NCBI GenBank assembly: GCA_025055835.1
Contig: JANWWR010000153.1
Location: forward strand, 1-42,130
Length of the DNA stretch: 42,130 nucleotides
Direction: 5' to 3'
Origin: Gemmatales bacterium
Lineage (GTDB): Bacteria > Planctomycetota > Planctomycetia > Gemmatales > HRBIN36
Under the pieces are notes generated by a model. The model was not told the origin of the DNA. It did no database searches and saw only the letters and a list, made by a program, of their open reading frames with translations. Below, piece after piece: positions 25,179 to 33,765 of this stretch; the stretch's first letter is position 1, and each line of letters opens with the position of its first letter. A program made the translations under genes and the position numbers.

Positions 25179-25200
25179 GGATCGGGACTGTTGCCGATCC
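25179..25200 (+). other. Hairpin in the hisS leader
   Basis: GGATCGG (25179-25185) pairs with CCGATCC (25194-25200) across an 8-nt loop. The stem ends 23 bp before the hisS ATG, just upstream of the GAGGA ribosome site. It may affect translation, but no T-box or attenuator pattern is visible. Confidence 0.35.
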
Positions 25201-25223
25201 GCCCCGCTGCAAGCGAGGACAGC

Positions 25224-26564
25224 ATGGCAGGACTCATCGAACCGCGGACCCTCAAAGGATTCCGCGATTATCCGCCGGAGCTGATGATTCCCCGGGAACG
25301 GCTCATGGATAAGGCCCGGGTAGTGTTCCGCTCTTACGGCTACGTTCCCATCGACACCCCGGCCCTGGAGTACGCCGAGATTCTTCTGGGCAAGGGCGGC
25401 CAGGAGACGGACAAGCAACTGTACCGCTTTCAGGATCACGGCGGCCGGGACGTCGCCCTGCGCTTCGACCTCACCGTCCCGTTCGCCCGCTTCGCCGCCC
25501 AGCACATCGGCCAACTGGGCACGCCTTTCAAGCGCTATCACATCGGCACCGTCTGGCGGGGCGAAAACACGCAGCGGGGGCGATATCGGGAGTTCGTCCA
25601 ATGCGACTTCGATTTCATCGGCACGACGGCCAATGCTGCCGACATCGAAATCGCCTTGGTCATCCACGATCTGCTTCGCTCCCTGGGCTTCGAGCGCTTC
25701 CGCATCCACATCAACAACCGCAAACTGCTGAACGGCCTGCTTGAAGAATCAGGCTTGGCCGGCAAGACGGCCGAGCTTCTGATCGCCCTGGACAAGCTGC
25801 CCAAGATCGGGGCCGAGGCTGTGCTGGCCGAGATGGAAGCCAAGGCCGGAGTGGGTCGAGAAGCCGGTCAGCGCCTCCTTGAACTGACGCAGACCCAGGG
25901 CAGCAACGCCGAGGTGCTTGATCAGTTGGAGCAACGCTTCGGCAAGAACCCGACCGCGGCGGACGGCTTGCAGCGGCTCCGGGAGCTCCTCGATGTCGCC
26001 GTGCGCGCTGGTGTTCCCGAGGCGATGCTTCAGGTGGACGTGTCCATCGCTCGGGGACTGGACTACTACACGGGCACGGTTTACGAGACCTTCCTCACCG
26101 ACCTGCCCGGCATCGGCAGCGTCTGCTCCGGCGGCCGGTATGACAACCTGGCCAGCCTGTACACGAAACAAGTCCTCCCCGGCGTGGGAGCATCGCTGGG
26201 CCTGGATCGGCTGCTGGCAGCGATGGCTGAACTGAATCTGCTGCCCAAGGAATCAACCGCAGCCCCCGTGTTGCTGGTCTTCTTCGAGCCGAACCGCCTG
26301 GCAGAGTATCAGCGGATGGCCCGGACGCTCCGCGCCGCCGGCATCGGCGTGGATGTGTATCCCGAACCGAAGAAGATCGGGACGCAGTTGAAATACGCCG
26401 ACCATCGCGGCTTCCGCTTCGCCCTCATCGCCGGGCCGGATGAGTTTGCTCAGGACGTCTGGCAGATCAAGGACCTGCGAGCCGGACAATCCGCCACGGT
26501 TCCCTCGACGGAAGTTGTCGGATATCTTCTCAAAGCGCTGGGCGAAACTGCGGCCGGGTGTTAG
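25224..26564 (+). CDS. hisS: Histidine--tRNA ligase
   Basis: 446 residues from ATG 25224, with GAGGA four nt upstream. Class II motif 2 is present (KRYHIGTVWRGENTQRGRYR), as is the HisRS-specific histidine-binding motif ARGLDYYTGTVYE. Also seen are FDLTVPFARF and a C-terminal anticodon-binding domain (VLLVFFEPN ... YADHRGFRFALIAG). It charges tRNA-His in the cytoplasm. The length is normal for the family. The HYAExE-like gene follows after 48 bp. The assignment is secure. Confidence 0.95.
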   Translation: MAGLIEPRTLKGFRDYPPELMIPRERLMDKARVVFRSYGYVPIDTPALEYAEILLGKGGQETDKQLYRFQDHGGRDVALRFDLTVPFARFAAQHIGQLGTPFKRYHIGTVWRGENTQRGRYREFVQCDFDFIGTTANAADIEIALVIHDLLRSLGFERFRIHINNRKLLNGLLEESGLAGKTAELLIALDKLPKIGAEAVLAEMEAKAGVGREAGQRLLELTQTQGSNAEVLDQLEQRFGKNPTAADGLQRLRELLDVAVRAGVPEAMLQVDVSIARGLDYYTGTVYETFLTDLPGIGSVCSGGRYDNLASLYTKQVLPGVGASLGLDRLLAAMAELNLLPKESTAAPVLLVFFEPNRLAEYQRMARTLRAAGIGVDVYPEPKKIGTQLKYADHRGFRFALIAGPDEFAQDVWQIKDLRAGQSATVPSTEVVGYLLKALGETAAGC

Positions 26565-26612
26565 AGTGGTGTTCGTCGGGCAGACCACGTCCTTAGCACC
26601 TGTGGGGCTTCG

Positions 26613-27158
26613 ATGGATCGCGGCAACCACTACGAGACGGCCTTCGCAGAGTACCTCCACTGGCACCGCATCTGTCACGTGGCCGTGGACGAGTCGCGCC
26701 GCAGCTACCTCGGCGAGCAGAGCATCAAGAGCCTTGATTTCATCGTGTACAGCAGCGACGGCACGGGACTGCTTGTGGACGTCAAGGGGAGGCGATTCCC
26801 GGGCGGCACGGCAGAACGCCCCAGGCGGGTCTGGGAGAGCTGGTCCACGCGAGAAGACATCATCGGCTTGCAGCAGTGGAGCAGCGTATTCGGTCCCCGG
26901 CACGTCGGTCTGCTGGTCTTCATGTATCATCTGCAAGAGCATTGTCCGCCGCTGGCGGGCGACGAGGATCTCTGGACGTGGCATGACCGCCGCTACGTTC
27001 TGCGAGCGGTTTCCGTGGCCGACTACGCCCGCTGCATGCGAGTCCGCAGTCCCCGCTGGGACACGGTTTGCCTGGCGACGACAGACATGGCTCGCCTGGC
27101 CCGTCCGTTCTACCATTTCCTCGGAAAGCGAACCGCGGACGCCGTCCTCAACGCCTGA
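26613..27158 (+). CDS. HYAExE-type protein with PD-(D/E)xK nuclease-like motif
   Basis: A 181-residue soluble protein. It opens MDRGNHYETAFAEYL, close to the signature of the planctomycete HYAExE family as I recall it. The core SLDFIVYSSDGTGLLVDVKG gives Asp42 and D56-V-K58, the spacing expected of a PD-(D/E)xK nuclease active site, with Glu8 or Glu13 as possible helix ligands. The rest is Trp- and Arg-rich without membrane segments. It sits between hisS and a TIM-barrel gene, all on the plus strand with short gaps. A nuclease-like fold is plausible; DNA or RNA as substrate is not shown. Confidence 0.68.
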   Translation: MDRGNHYETAFAEYLHWHRICHVAVDESRRSYLGEQSIKSLDFIVYSSDGTGLLVDVKGRRFPGGTAERPRRVWESWSTREDIIGLQQWSSVFGPRHVGLLVFMYHLQEHCPPLAGDEDLWTWHDRRYVLRAVSVADYARCMRVRSPRWDTVCLATTDMARLARPFYHFLGKRTADAVLNA

Positions 27159-27169
27159 TTGACATAGCT

Positions 27170-27955
27170 ATGGCACGAAACAGAATCGGCGCAGTTTTGG
27201 AAAGCCTGCAACTGCCGATCAAGGAAGCGGTGCGGGTGGCCTCCACCCTCGGCATCGAAGGCGTGCAGGTGGATGCCGTCGGCGACCTGGCTCCGGAAGC
27301 GCTCTCGTCCACGGGCCGCAGGGAGTTTCGCCATCGGCTCCGCTCCGTCGGTCTGGAACTGGCCGCCCTGGGTTGTCCTCTGCGTCATCCGCTCTACCAT
27401 CTGGAGCGGTATGAGGCCCGCGTCAAGCATGTCATGCAAGCTCTTTCTCTGGCCTACGACCTGGGTGCAGGAGTGGTCACAATCTTTGCCGGGACCATTC
27501 CGAACCCGGACGACCCGGCACGGACCATCCTGACAGACACTTTGGAACGGCTCGGCAGCTACGGGGAACGGGTCGGGGCGACGTTGGCCCTGGCCGCCGG
27601 CGCGGAACCGCCCCAGGTACTCGCCGACTACCTGCGTACCTTCCGCTGCGGAGGACTGGGCGTTTTCGTAGATCCAGCCAGTTTACTGATGCGTCGAATG
27701 GATCCGTCCGAAGCCGTCCGACTCTTCAAAGAGCAATTGGCCCTGCTTCATGCCCGCGACGCACTGTCCGAACGGCCCGATCGACTGGCCGAGGAAGTCC
27801 CCCTCGGACATGGCGACGTGGACTGGATGGGGTTGCTGGGGGCCTTGGAGGAAATCGACTACCGTGGCTGGATCGTCATTCGGCGAGGACAAACCCCCGA
27901 CCCGGCAGCCGACATCCGCAATGCGGCGGCATTGCTCCGTCGACTCGGTGCGTGA
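27170..27955 (+). CDS. Divergent sugar phosphate isomerase/epimerase-like TIM barrel
   Basis: 261 residues from ATG 27170. Barrel strands are recognisable (EGVQVDAV, AGVVTIFAGTIPNPDD, LGVFVDPASLL, LLHARDAL, WIVIRRGQ), as in the xylose-isomerase-like superfamily. The metal site looks degraded: the usual D-x-G-H is DPAS, and the final strand has Arg where a Glu is expected. It may have lost metal catalysis. It begins 11 bp after the HYAExE-like gene and is probably co-transcribed. Its stop is only 5 bp from the stop of the convergent DUF1501 gene. Confidence 0.72.
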   Translation: MARNRIGAVLESLQLPIKEAVRVASTLGIEGVQVDAVGDLAPEALSSTGRREFRHRLRSVGLELAALGCPLRHPLYHLERYEARVKHVMQALSLAYDLGAGVVTIFAGTIPNPDDPARTILTDTLERLGSYGERVGATLALAAGAEPPQVLADYLRTFRCGGLGVFVDPASLLMRRMDPSEAVRLFKEQLALLHARDALSERPDRLAEEVPLGHGDVDWMGLLGALEEIDYRGWIVIRRGQTPDPAADIRNAAALLRRLGA

Positions 27956-27960
27956 ATCGG

Positions 27961-29253
27961 CTAGGTGAGCAGATCGCGGATCGGTTCTCCGTCGGCCAAG
28001 CGGATCGGTCTGCCGATGGGGGAGATGTTTTCCCGCCGAGGATTCAAACCGACTGCCGTGAGGATGGTGGCGTGCAGATCGCCCACCGTCACGGGGCGAT
28101 CCGGTTCCTTCTTGCCTTCGGGATCGGTGGCCCCGAGAACGATGCCGCCGCGAATCGGTCCTCCGGCCAAGGCGACGCTGAAGCCCTTGGGCCAATGATC
28201 CCGACCACCCAGCGGATTGATGTTCGGCGTCCGGCCAAACTCGCCGGCCCAGACAACGATGGTTTTCCGAAGCAGGTCGCGGTCCTTGAGGTCTTTGAGC
28301 AACGCGCTGAAGGCGGGGTCGAGGATTTCCTTGCGGCCCGCGGTGAGGCTGTGATTCTCGGCGTGGGTGTCCCAGCCGTCCAAGGTCACCTCGACGCAGC
28401 GGACCCCGACTTCGATCAGCCGTCGAGCCGCGAGACAGGCCCGACCGAACGGCGTGTCGCCGTACTCCCGTCGCAGGGAAAGCGGTTCCAGGGTCACATC
28501 GAAGGCCTTGAGTTGTTCCGTGGTGATCATCGTCCGGGCGCTCTGCACGGAATGCCGGTGCAAGGTCTCCTCGACGCGAGAACCTCGGCCCTTGGCGAAG
28601 GTCTTCTCGGCGATCTCCATGTCCCGATAGCGGAGCAGATCGCGCGGCGGCGAAACCCGCGGCGTGACGTCGGGCACTTTTTGCAGCGGGTCGTAGGTGA
28701 GGAAGGCATCGAACTCGGCGCCGAGGAACCCGCCCCGGCTCGGCCACGGTCCCGGAAGGATGGAAATATGCCGCGGAATCTCGGTCTTTCCCACCGGCAG
28801 TTCGTGGCAGATGATCGCACCCAGGGACGGATAGGTCGTCGTCGGATCGGGCCGGTAGCCGGTCTTCATCATCATCGTGGCCCGTTCGTGGTCGCCTTCC
28901 TTGCTGATCATCGAGCGAATGACGGCGAGGCAATCCGTGTGCTCGGCCAGCCGTTCCAGGCCGTCGGCGAGCTGAATGTCCTTGGCCCGAGTGCGGATGG
29001 CTTTCGTCTCGCCGCCAATGCGGGTGCCGGGATGCGGATCGAAGGTTTCCAGCTGGCTCGGTCCGCCCTGCATCCACAGGAGGATGACCGAGTAAGCCGG
29101 TTCTCCTTTCGGCAGGTCTTCAGCGGCCCGGGCCAGCAGTTCGCCGACCGGCGTGAGCCAATTCAACCCCGCCAATCCCGCCGTGCCCAGAAAGCTGCGT
29201 CGGGAAATGACCCAGCCGGTTCGATGCGGATGCGGACGGATCAGTGGTTCCAT
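27961..29253 (-). CDS. DUF1501 domain protein (Tat-exported, sulfatase-like fold)
   Basis: 430 residues from ATG 29253 with GGAG five nt upstream; the start lies inside the 3' end of the DUF1549 gene (13-bp overlap). A twin-arginine signal, RRSFLGTAGLAGLNW, directs export in folded form. The body has LLWMQGGPSQLETFDPHPG, VIRSMISKEGDHERATMMMK, VEVTLDGWDTHAEN and VVWAGEFGRTPNIN, the DUF1501 blocks related to alkaline phosphatase/sulfatase folds. Planctomycetes carry many such genes paired with DUF1549/DUF1553 genes. A role in breakdown of sulfated or complex polysaccharide has been proposed but not shown. Confidence 0.9.
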   Translation of the reverse strand: MEPLIRPHPHRTGWVISRRSFLGTAGLAGLNWLTPVGELLARAAEDLPKGEPAYSVILLWMQGGPSQLETFDPHPGTRIGGETKAIRTRAKDIQLADGLERLAEHTDCLAVIRSMISKEGDHERATMMMKTGYRPDPTTTYPSLGAIICHELPVGKTEIPRHISILPGPWPSRGGFLGAEFDAFLTYDPLQKVPDVTPRVSPPRDLLRYRDMEIAEKTFAKGRGSRVEETLHRHSVQSARTMITTEQLKAFDVTLEPLSLRREYGDTPFGRACLAARRLIEVGVRCVEVTLDGWDTHAENHSLTAGRKEILDPAFSALLKDLKDRDLLRKTIVVWAGEFGRTPNINPLGGRDHWPKGFSVALAGGPIRGGIVLGATDPEGKKEPDRPVTVGDLHATILTAVGLNPRRENISPIGRPIRLADGEPIRDLLT

Positions 29254-30914
29254 GAGAACTCCGTCAGATTGATCAGCGTGCAATAAAGGTCCTGGAAGCG
29301 GCCGTTTCGGTCGGGAATCGCCTGGGCCTTGAACCGGGCGGCCTCGGCTTCGTCCTTGGGCAGAACATCCTCGGGAACTTCGCCACGCAGCCGACGAACA
29401 TAGTAAGCGGTTTCCTCCTCGGTAGGCCGCCGGGTCAGCACGGTCAGAAAGACGATCTCGACTGCTTTTTCGTCGGTTGGAGCCATCATGGCGACGCGGG
29501 TCGAGCCGGCGAACAGGCCAGGCCGGGTCCGCTCGTGGACGATCTCGCCGTTCATCATCAAGAGCCGCTGCGGAATCGTGCTGTGGCCGGGAGCGAATTC
29601 GTCCTCGCCGTTGCTGTCGCCGTAGCGTTTAACGAAGTCGTTTTCATTGATGAATTTGAGCAGCTGCGTGAAGATGTGCGAGTCGGCCCCGATGGTTTCC
29701 GGGGACGACGCCTGGACGATGCTGCCGACGACCTGTTCGGGCCGCAAGCGGGTCAGCGGAAATGCCGCCCAGAGCTTGTCGTGCAGGTCGGTGAGTTCAT
29801 GATCGGCAGCGCTGTCAAGTTGGAACACCTCCGTGTTGACGATCAGTTGGATCAAGCGGCGGATGTCGTGGCCGTGGCGGCGGAAATCCTCGGCCAGGAT
29901 CTCCAGGGCTTCCGGACGACGCTCGGCGGCGTAGATATCGTCCACCGGTTCGACCAACGGCTTGCCGAACAGAATCGCCCAGAAGCGATTCACCGTGGCC
30001 TGGGCGAAGTAGGGATTCCCCGGCGATGTCACCCAGGCAGCCAGTTGTTCCCGCCAGGTTCCTTCCTTGGGCCGCAGCTCGGGGCTGTATGGCACCGTGG
30101 GCGGCACGACGTACTTGGCCAGCGTCTTACGCTCCTCGGACTCATACACCCCTTTGTTGGCATCGTAAATGCCAGCAAAGCCGTGCTTGGTACGCGCAAA
30201 AAAGGCCGCCAGACCCTGAAAATCCGATTGTTTCCAGTCCTGGAAGGGATGGTCGTGGCACTGGGCGCAGTCGAGTCGGATGCCGAGAAAAGCCCGGGCC
30301 ACACGGGCACCGAGGCGATCCGGGTCTGGTCCCTTTTGATTAGGTGGATCAATGGTAAAGGAGATGAAATTGACTGCGGGGTTGTCGGTCCACAGGCCGC
30401 GACCGGCAATCATTTCCCGCACCATGCCGTCATAGGGACGATTGGCGAGCAATTGGTCGCTGATCCAGTGACGAAACCGGCGACGCCGGAAAAAGACGAA
30501 CGGGCCGTCTTCCGTGCCGACGTAGGCACGGGTCAGCCGCTCGGCGACGTAGTCGGCGTATCGGCGGTCTTCGAGCAGCCCCTGGGTCCACCAGGCGATG
30601 CGGTCTTCCGGCCCGTGGGCCTCGAACTGACGAATTTCCTGAAGCGACGGAATGCTGCCAGTCAGTCCCAGGGAGATGCGGCGGGCGATTTGGAGATCGG
30701 GAGCGCGTGGGGCCGGAATGACGCCGTTTTCCGCCCAATCCTTGCGAAAAGCGGCGTTGACTCGCTGGAGCGTCTCCTGGAAGCTGTGGTCCCGGAGTGT
30801 TTCGGCCTGGAAGCGGGGAGCGTGCTGGGGAATCTCCTCGGGAAAAAGCTGCCAGGTCAACAGGGCGATGCCGCCGACAACCAGGCCCAGGAACACGACA
30901 TTGCGAATCCACAT
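29241..30914 (-). CDS. DUF1549/DUF1553 domain protein with CxxCH motif
   Basis: 557 residues. An N-terminal hydrophobic helix (VVFLGLVVGGIALLTWQLF) anchors or exports the protein. The DUF1549 region (ARRISLGLTGSIPSLQEI, RRYADYVAERLTRAYVG) precedes RLDCAQCHDHPF, a C-x2-CH haem-like or metal motif. The DUF1553 region follows (NPYFAQATVNRFWAILFGKPLVEP, HGHDIRRLIQLIVNTEVFQ, FLTVLTRRPTEEE). It is the usual operon partner of DUF1501 proteins. Whether the single CxxCH binds haem is unproven. Confidence 0.9.
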   Translation of the reverse strand: MWIRNVVFLGLVVGGIALLTWQLFPEEIPQHAPRFQAETLRDHSFQETLQRVNAAFRKDWAENGVIPAPRAPDLQIARRISLGLTGSIPSLQEIRQFEAHGPEDRIAWWTQGLLEDRRYADYVAERLTRAYVGTEDGPFVFFRRRRFRHWISDQLLANRPYDGMVREMIAGRGLWTDNPAVNFISFTIDPPNQKGPDPDRLGARVARAFLGIRLDCAQCHDHPFQDWKQSDFQGLAAFFARTKHGFAGIYDANKGVYESEERKTLAKYVVPPTVPYSPELRPKEGTWREQLAAWVTSPGNPYFAQATVNRFWAILFGKPLVEPVDDIYAAERRPEALEILAEDFRRHGHDIRRLIQLIVNTEVFQLDSAADHELTDLHDKLWAAFPLTRLRPEQVVGSIVQASSPETIGADSHIFTQLLKFINENDFVKRYGDSNGEDEFAPGHSTIPQRLLMMNGEIVHERTRPGLFAGSTRVAMMAPTDEKAVEIVFLTVLTRRPTEEETAYYVRRLRGEVPEDVLPKDEAEAARFKAQAIPDRNGRFQDLYCTLINLTEFSWNH

Positions 30915-30981
30915 GATCGCTTTTCCCCCTTCCTCTTCCGTTCAATATACCGCATCTGGCGGTTTGACGTTTCACTGATTT

Positions 30982-30995
30982 GCGAAACATTTCGC
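30982..30995. promoter_or_regulatory. Palindromic site in a divergent promoter region
   Basis: GCGAAA-CA-TTTCGC is a perfect 6-2-6 inverted repeat in the 107 bp between the DUF1549 gene (minus) and the membrane protein gene (plus). A minus-strand TATATT box lies 29-40 bp away on the DUF1549 side. It is a candidate operator. Confidence 0.35.
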
Positions 30996-31021
30996 GGTGG
31001 TTCGAGGTAAAGTGGAGTGGA

Positions 31022-32284
31022 ATGAAACCAGAAACGTCCGAGAATCCGTTGCCGAGCGTGCTTCCGGTCAGCGAGCAGGAGCCGCTCGAAGTCCTACCTG
31101 TCGAGGCTGCCAAGGGCCGCGGTTCACCACCCGCGGTTGTTCCGGCACCGGTTCTCCGACGGCCTCGCCGCAACTGGTCCCTGCTCGTGGCCGACTTCGT
31201 CTTGCGGGTCGGCGAGGGCATCTATTGGTCCATCGTCTGGGTCTTCGGGTTCCTGAGCCTGATGGGCGGCCTGGCGATTCTCGCCGTCATTCCCGGGATC
31301 CAGTTCCTCACCCTGGGCTATCTGCTTGAAGCGGGTGGCCGCGTCGCCCGAACCGGCAAACCGTGGTACGGACTTCCCGGGGTATGGAAGGCGGCTCACG
31401 TCGGCGGCATCTTCGTCAGCGTCTATTTATGGCTGCTGCCTCTGCGATTGATGTCCGATCTGGCGATTTCGGCCCAGATCATCGATCCCGGCGGGCCGAT
31501 CGCTTTCCGCTGGCGGGTGGCGCAGATCGTCGTCACGGTCCTGGTTGTCGTTCACATCGTGGCGGCCATCGCCCGGGGCGGAAAGATGCGCTACTTCCTA
31601 TGGCCGTTCAACGTCGTTTGGTTGATCCGGCAAATTGCTCAAGGTGGGTACTATCAGCGGGCCAGGGATGCCGTCTATGACTTCGTCATGAGCCTGCGAT
31701 TGCCCTACTACTTCTGGCTCGGGGTGCGGGGCTTCGCTGGGGCGTTTCTGTGGCTGGTAATTCCGGTCAGCCTGTTGGCCGTTGGCCGAGTCGTGGGGCC
31801 GGTCGGCTTCGTCGGCGGCATTCTGCTTGCCATTGTCCTGCTCTATCTGCCTTTCCTTCAGATTCGCTTCGCTGCTCAGAACCGCTGGCGGGCCATGTTT
31901 GAAGTCTCGGCAATCCGTGAGGACTTCAAACGCGCTCCGTGGTGTTTTTTGATCGCCCTGACGATTACCTTGGCGTTCGCCGTGCCGCTTTATCTGCTCA
32001 AGTTCGAGATGATTCCCCGGGAAGCAGCCTGGCTGCCGAGCCTGGTCTTCGTCATCTTCATCTATCCGGCCCGAATCCTGACTGGCTGGGCCGTCGGCAT
32101 CGCCGAGCGAAGACCGCGACGCGCTCATTGGTTCTTCCGCTGGACCGGCTTTCTGCCGATGCCGGCCCTGACGCTGTTCTACGTCTTTCTGCTGTTCTTC
32201 ACGCAGTACGCCGCCTGGGAAGGCGTCTGGAGCCTGTACGAACAGCACGCCTTCCTGCTGCCCGTGCCCTTCATGGGCATGTGA
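31022..32284 (+). CDS. Polytopic membrane protein of unknown function (DUF4013-like)
   Basis: 420 residues from ATG 31022 (GGAG four nt upstream). The first about 55 residues are a Pro/Glu-rich cytoplasmic tail. Multiple membrane helices follow, among them FGFLSLMGGLAILAVIPGIQ, IVVTVLVVVHIVAAI and FLIALTITLAFAVPLYLL. GIQFLTLGYLLEAGGRVARTG, a glycine-rich block after a helix, is typical of DUF4013-like proteins of planctomycetes. No catalytic residues are evident. It is divergent from the DUF1549 gene and convergent with the ferritin-like gene. Confidence 0.7.
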   Translation: MKPETSENPLPSVLPVSEQEPLEVLPVEAAKGRGSPPAVVPAPVLRRPRRNWSLLVADFVLRVGEGIYWSIVWVFGFLSLMGGLAILAVIPGIQFLTLGYLLEAGGRVARTGKPWYGLPGVWKAAHVGGIFVSVYLWLLPLRLMSDLAISAQIIDPGGPIAFRWRVAQIVVTVLVVVHIVAAIARGGKMRYFLWPFNVVWLIRQIAQGGYYQRARDAVYDFVMSLRLPYYFWLGVRGFAGAFLWLVIPVSLLAVGRVVGPVGFVGGILLAIVLLYLPFLQIRFAAQNRWRAMFEVSAIREDFKRAPWCFLIALTITLAFAVPLYLLKFEMIPREAAWLPSLVFVIFIYPARILTGWAVGIAERRPRRAHWFFRWTGFLPMPALTLFYVFLLFFTQYAAWEGVWSLYEQHAFLLPVPFMGM

Positions 32285-32308
32285 TTTTCTGAAAAGCCTG
32301 ACGCGGAC

Positions 32309-33748
32309 TCACGCGCTGCCGGAGACGGTCTTAAGGTCGGCCCGCATGTCTTCGTAGGTAGTCGCATAAGCGAGGACCCGGGGATCTGGCTGCTCGCCGC
32401 GGCTGGCACAGGCTTGCAGGTAGATCGCCGGCCACCAGTTGGCGTGCTGGGTCAGTCCCCGGTCGCGGACTGTCCGCCAATTGCTGAGAATCCTCGCCCA
32501 GCACTTGTCGCCGTAATCCAACGCCTGCCGCATGTCGCCGACCTGGGGAACGTACCATTGGCGGCCGATGGCGGCGTGCAGCACTTCATCGGCCCAGTCG
32601 TAGTCCTGAAGCGTGGCCATGAGCGGGAAGCCGCTCTCCTGGGCGACCTCCCATTCGTACCGCTTGCCGGTGCGAGTCATGAGTCCCTGCTCGATGAAGT
32701 AGAGGACAGCATGGCGTTCCAGCGGCGAGCATTCAGTGTTGAGCCGGTATGACCAATTGTGCGTGATCCGGGCCTGAGTCCAGTCCACGCCCAGGGCGAC
32801 GAAGCCGACCTCGCCCATCATCGCATGGCGCGCCTCGTCCCACAGTTGCCGGGTCATGTCGCGGTAGTATTCCCAGGGCTTGCCCTTGGTCTGGACGATG
32901 ATGCTGGCCATCATCTCCGGCACGTCAATTTCCCGCAGCCGCTTGAACAGCATCATCAGGGCCTTGGCGGAAGCAGGGTACGTTTCGTCGTACAGGAACG
33001 CCTCGGCGTTGACGCCCTGGTTCCACAGGTCCTGGAAGCGTTCGTCGCGGCGGGGAATCGGATCGTACACATACGGTTGCCGGGAGTGCATCCGCGGCGG
33101 GATCGGACCGTCGGACGGGGCCGTGCCGTCGAGGTCTCCCGCAGCGGCAAGACAGGCGTCGAGAAGGTCCAGCCACTCGGCGGCTCGTTCCCGATCCGCG
33201 GGTTCGACCAGGCAGGTAATGCAGCGTTGACCGAACTCAATCATGTCCGCCAACTCCATCAAAGCGAATCGGCAGACACGAACCGACGGAGCGTCGGTCA
33301 GCGGGTTCGTCTCGGCGATGTGCTTCTGAAGCGCGGCATCCAGGGCCGGCAAGGCTTTTTCGTAAAGCCCTAGCAAAAGTTCCTGGGTCGTCGGAGCTGC
33401 CAGAATCTCGTCGAAGAACTGTTCCAGGGCCGGATGGGGGACCTCTTCCAGACCCAGCGGCGGTTCCCGCATCTCGGCGACACGGGTCCGCAGAGCCTGA
33501 ACGTGTTCGGCGCACAGATAACCGTGGTGCGAGAAGCCGGTTTTCAGTTCGTAAATCGGTTCCGCCGTGATGCGGGCAATGAAAATCTCGTGCAACCGGC
33601 GAAAGGCGTAATGAAAGCGTTTCAAACGAGCCACGCACTGTTCGACGCTCAGACCGGGCCGGGCAGCTTCCTCGAGAGTCGCCAAACCGGCCAAGGGAGG
33701 AAGATTGCGGTACGGCGTGTAGTTTTCCAGCGGACGTGGCTGACCCAT
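32309..33748 (-). CDS. Ferritin-like di-iron protein (about 480 residues)
   Basis: 479 residues from ATG 33748 (GAGGG seven nt upstream). The C-terminal half shows a four-helix di-iron ligand pattern: Glu278 (VPEMMAS), E305-A-R-H308 (WDEARHAM), Glu353 (YFIEQG) and E388-V-L-H391 (WADEVLHAAIG). The N-terminal half is helical with a conserved-looking AEPIYELKTGFSHHGYLCAEH block (residues 62-82). It resembles DUF455-type ferritin-like proteins but is much longer. Such proteins bind two irons and oxidise substrates or handle iron. It is last in a minus-strand run behind two secreted TPR proteins, 17 bp after the nearer one. The reaction is unknown. Confidence 0.7.
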   Translation of the reverse strand: MGQPRPLENYTPYRNLPPLAGLATLEEAARPGLSVEQCVARLKRFHYAFRRLHEIFIARITAEPIYELKTGFSHHGYLCAEHVQALRTRVAEMREPPLGLEEVPHPALEQFFDEILAAPTTQELLLGLYEKALPALDAALQKHIAETNPLTDAPSVRVCRFALMELADMIEFGQRCITCLVEPADRERAAEWLDLLDACLAAAGDLDGTAPSDGPIPPRMHSRQPYVYDPIPRRDERFQDLWNQGVNAEAFLYDETYPASAKALMMLFKRLREIDVPEMMASIIVQTKGKPWEYYRDMTRQLWDEARHAMMGEVGFVALGVDWTQARITHNWSYRLNTECSPLERHAVLYFIEQGLMTRTGKRYEWEVAQESGFPLMATLQDYDWADEVLHAAIGRQWYVPQVGDMRQALDYGDKCWARILSNWRTVRDRGLTQHANWWPAIYLQACASRGEQPDPRVLAYATTYEDMRADLKTVSGSA

Positions 33749-33765
33749 GACGAAACCCTCGCAGT

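Noticed and set aside
29535-31010. Long plus-strand frame opposite the DUF1549 gene
   Set aside because: Antisense shadow of a recognised family, without domain signal.
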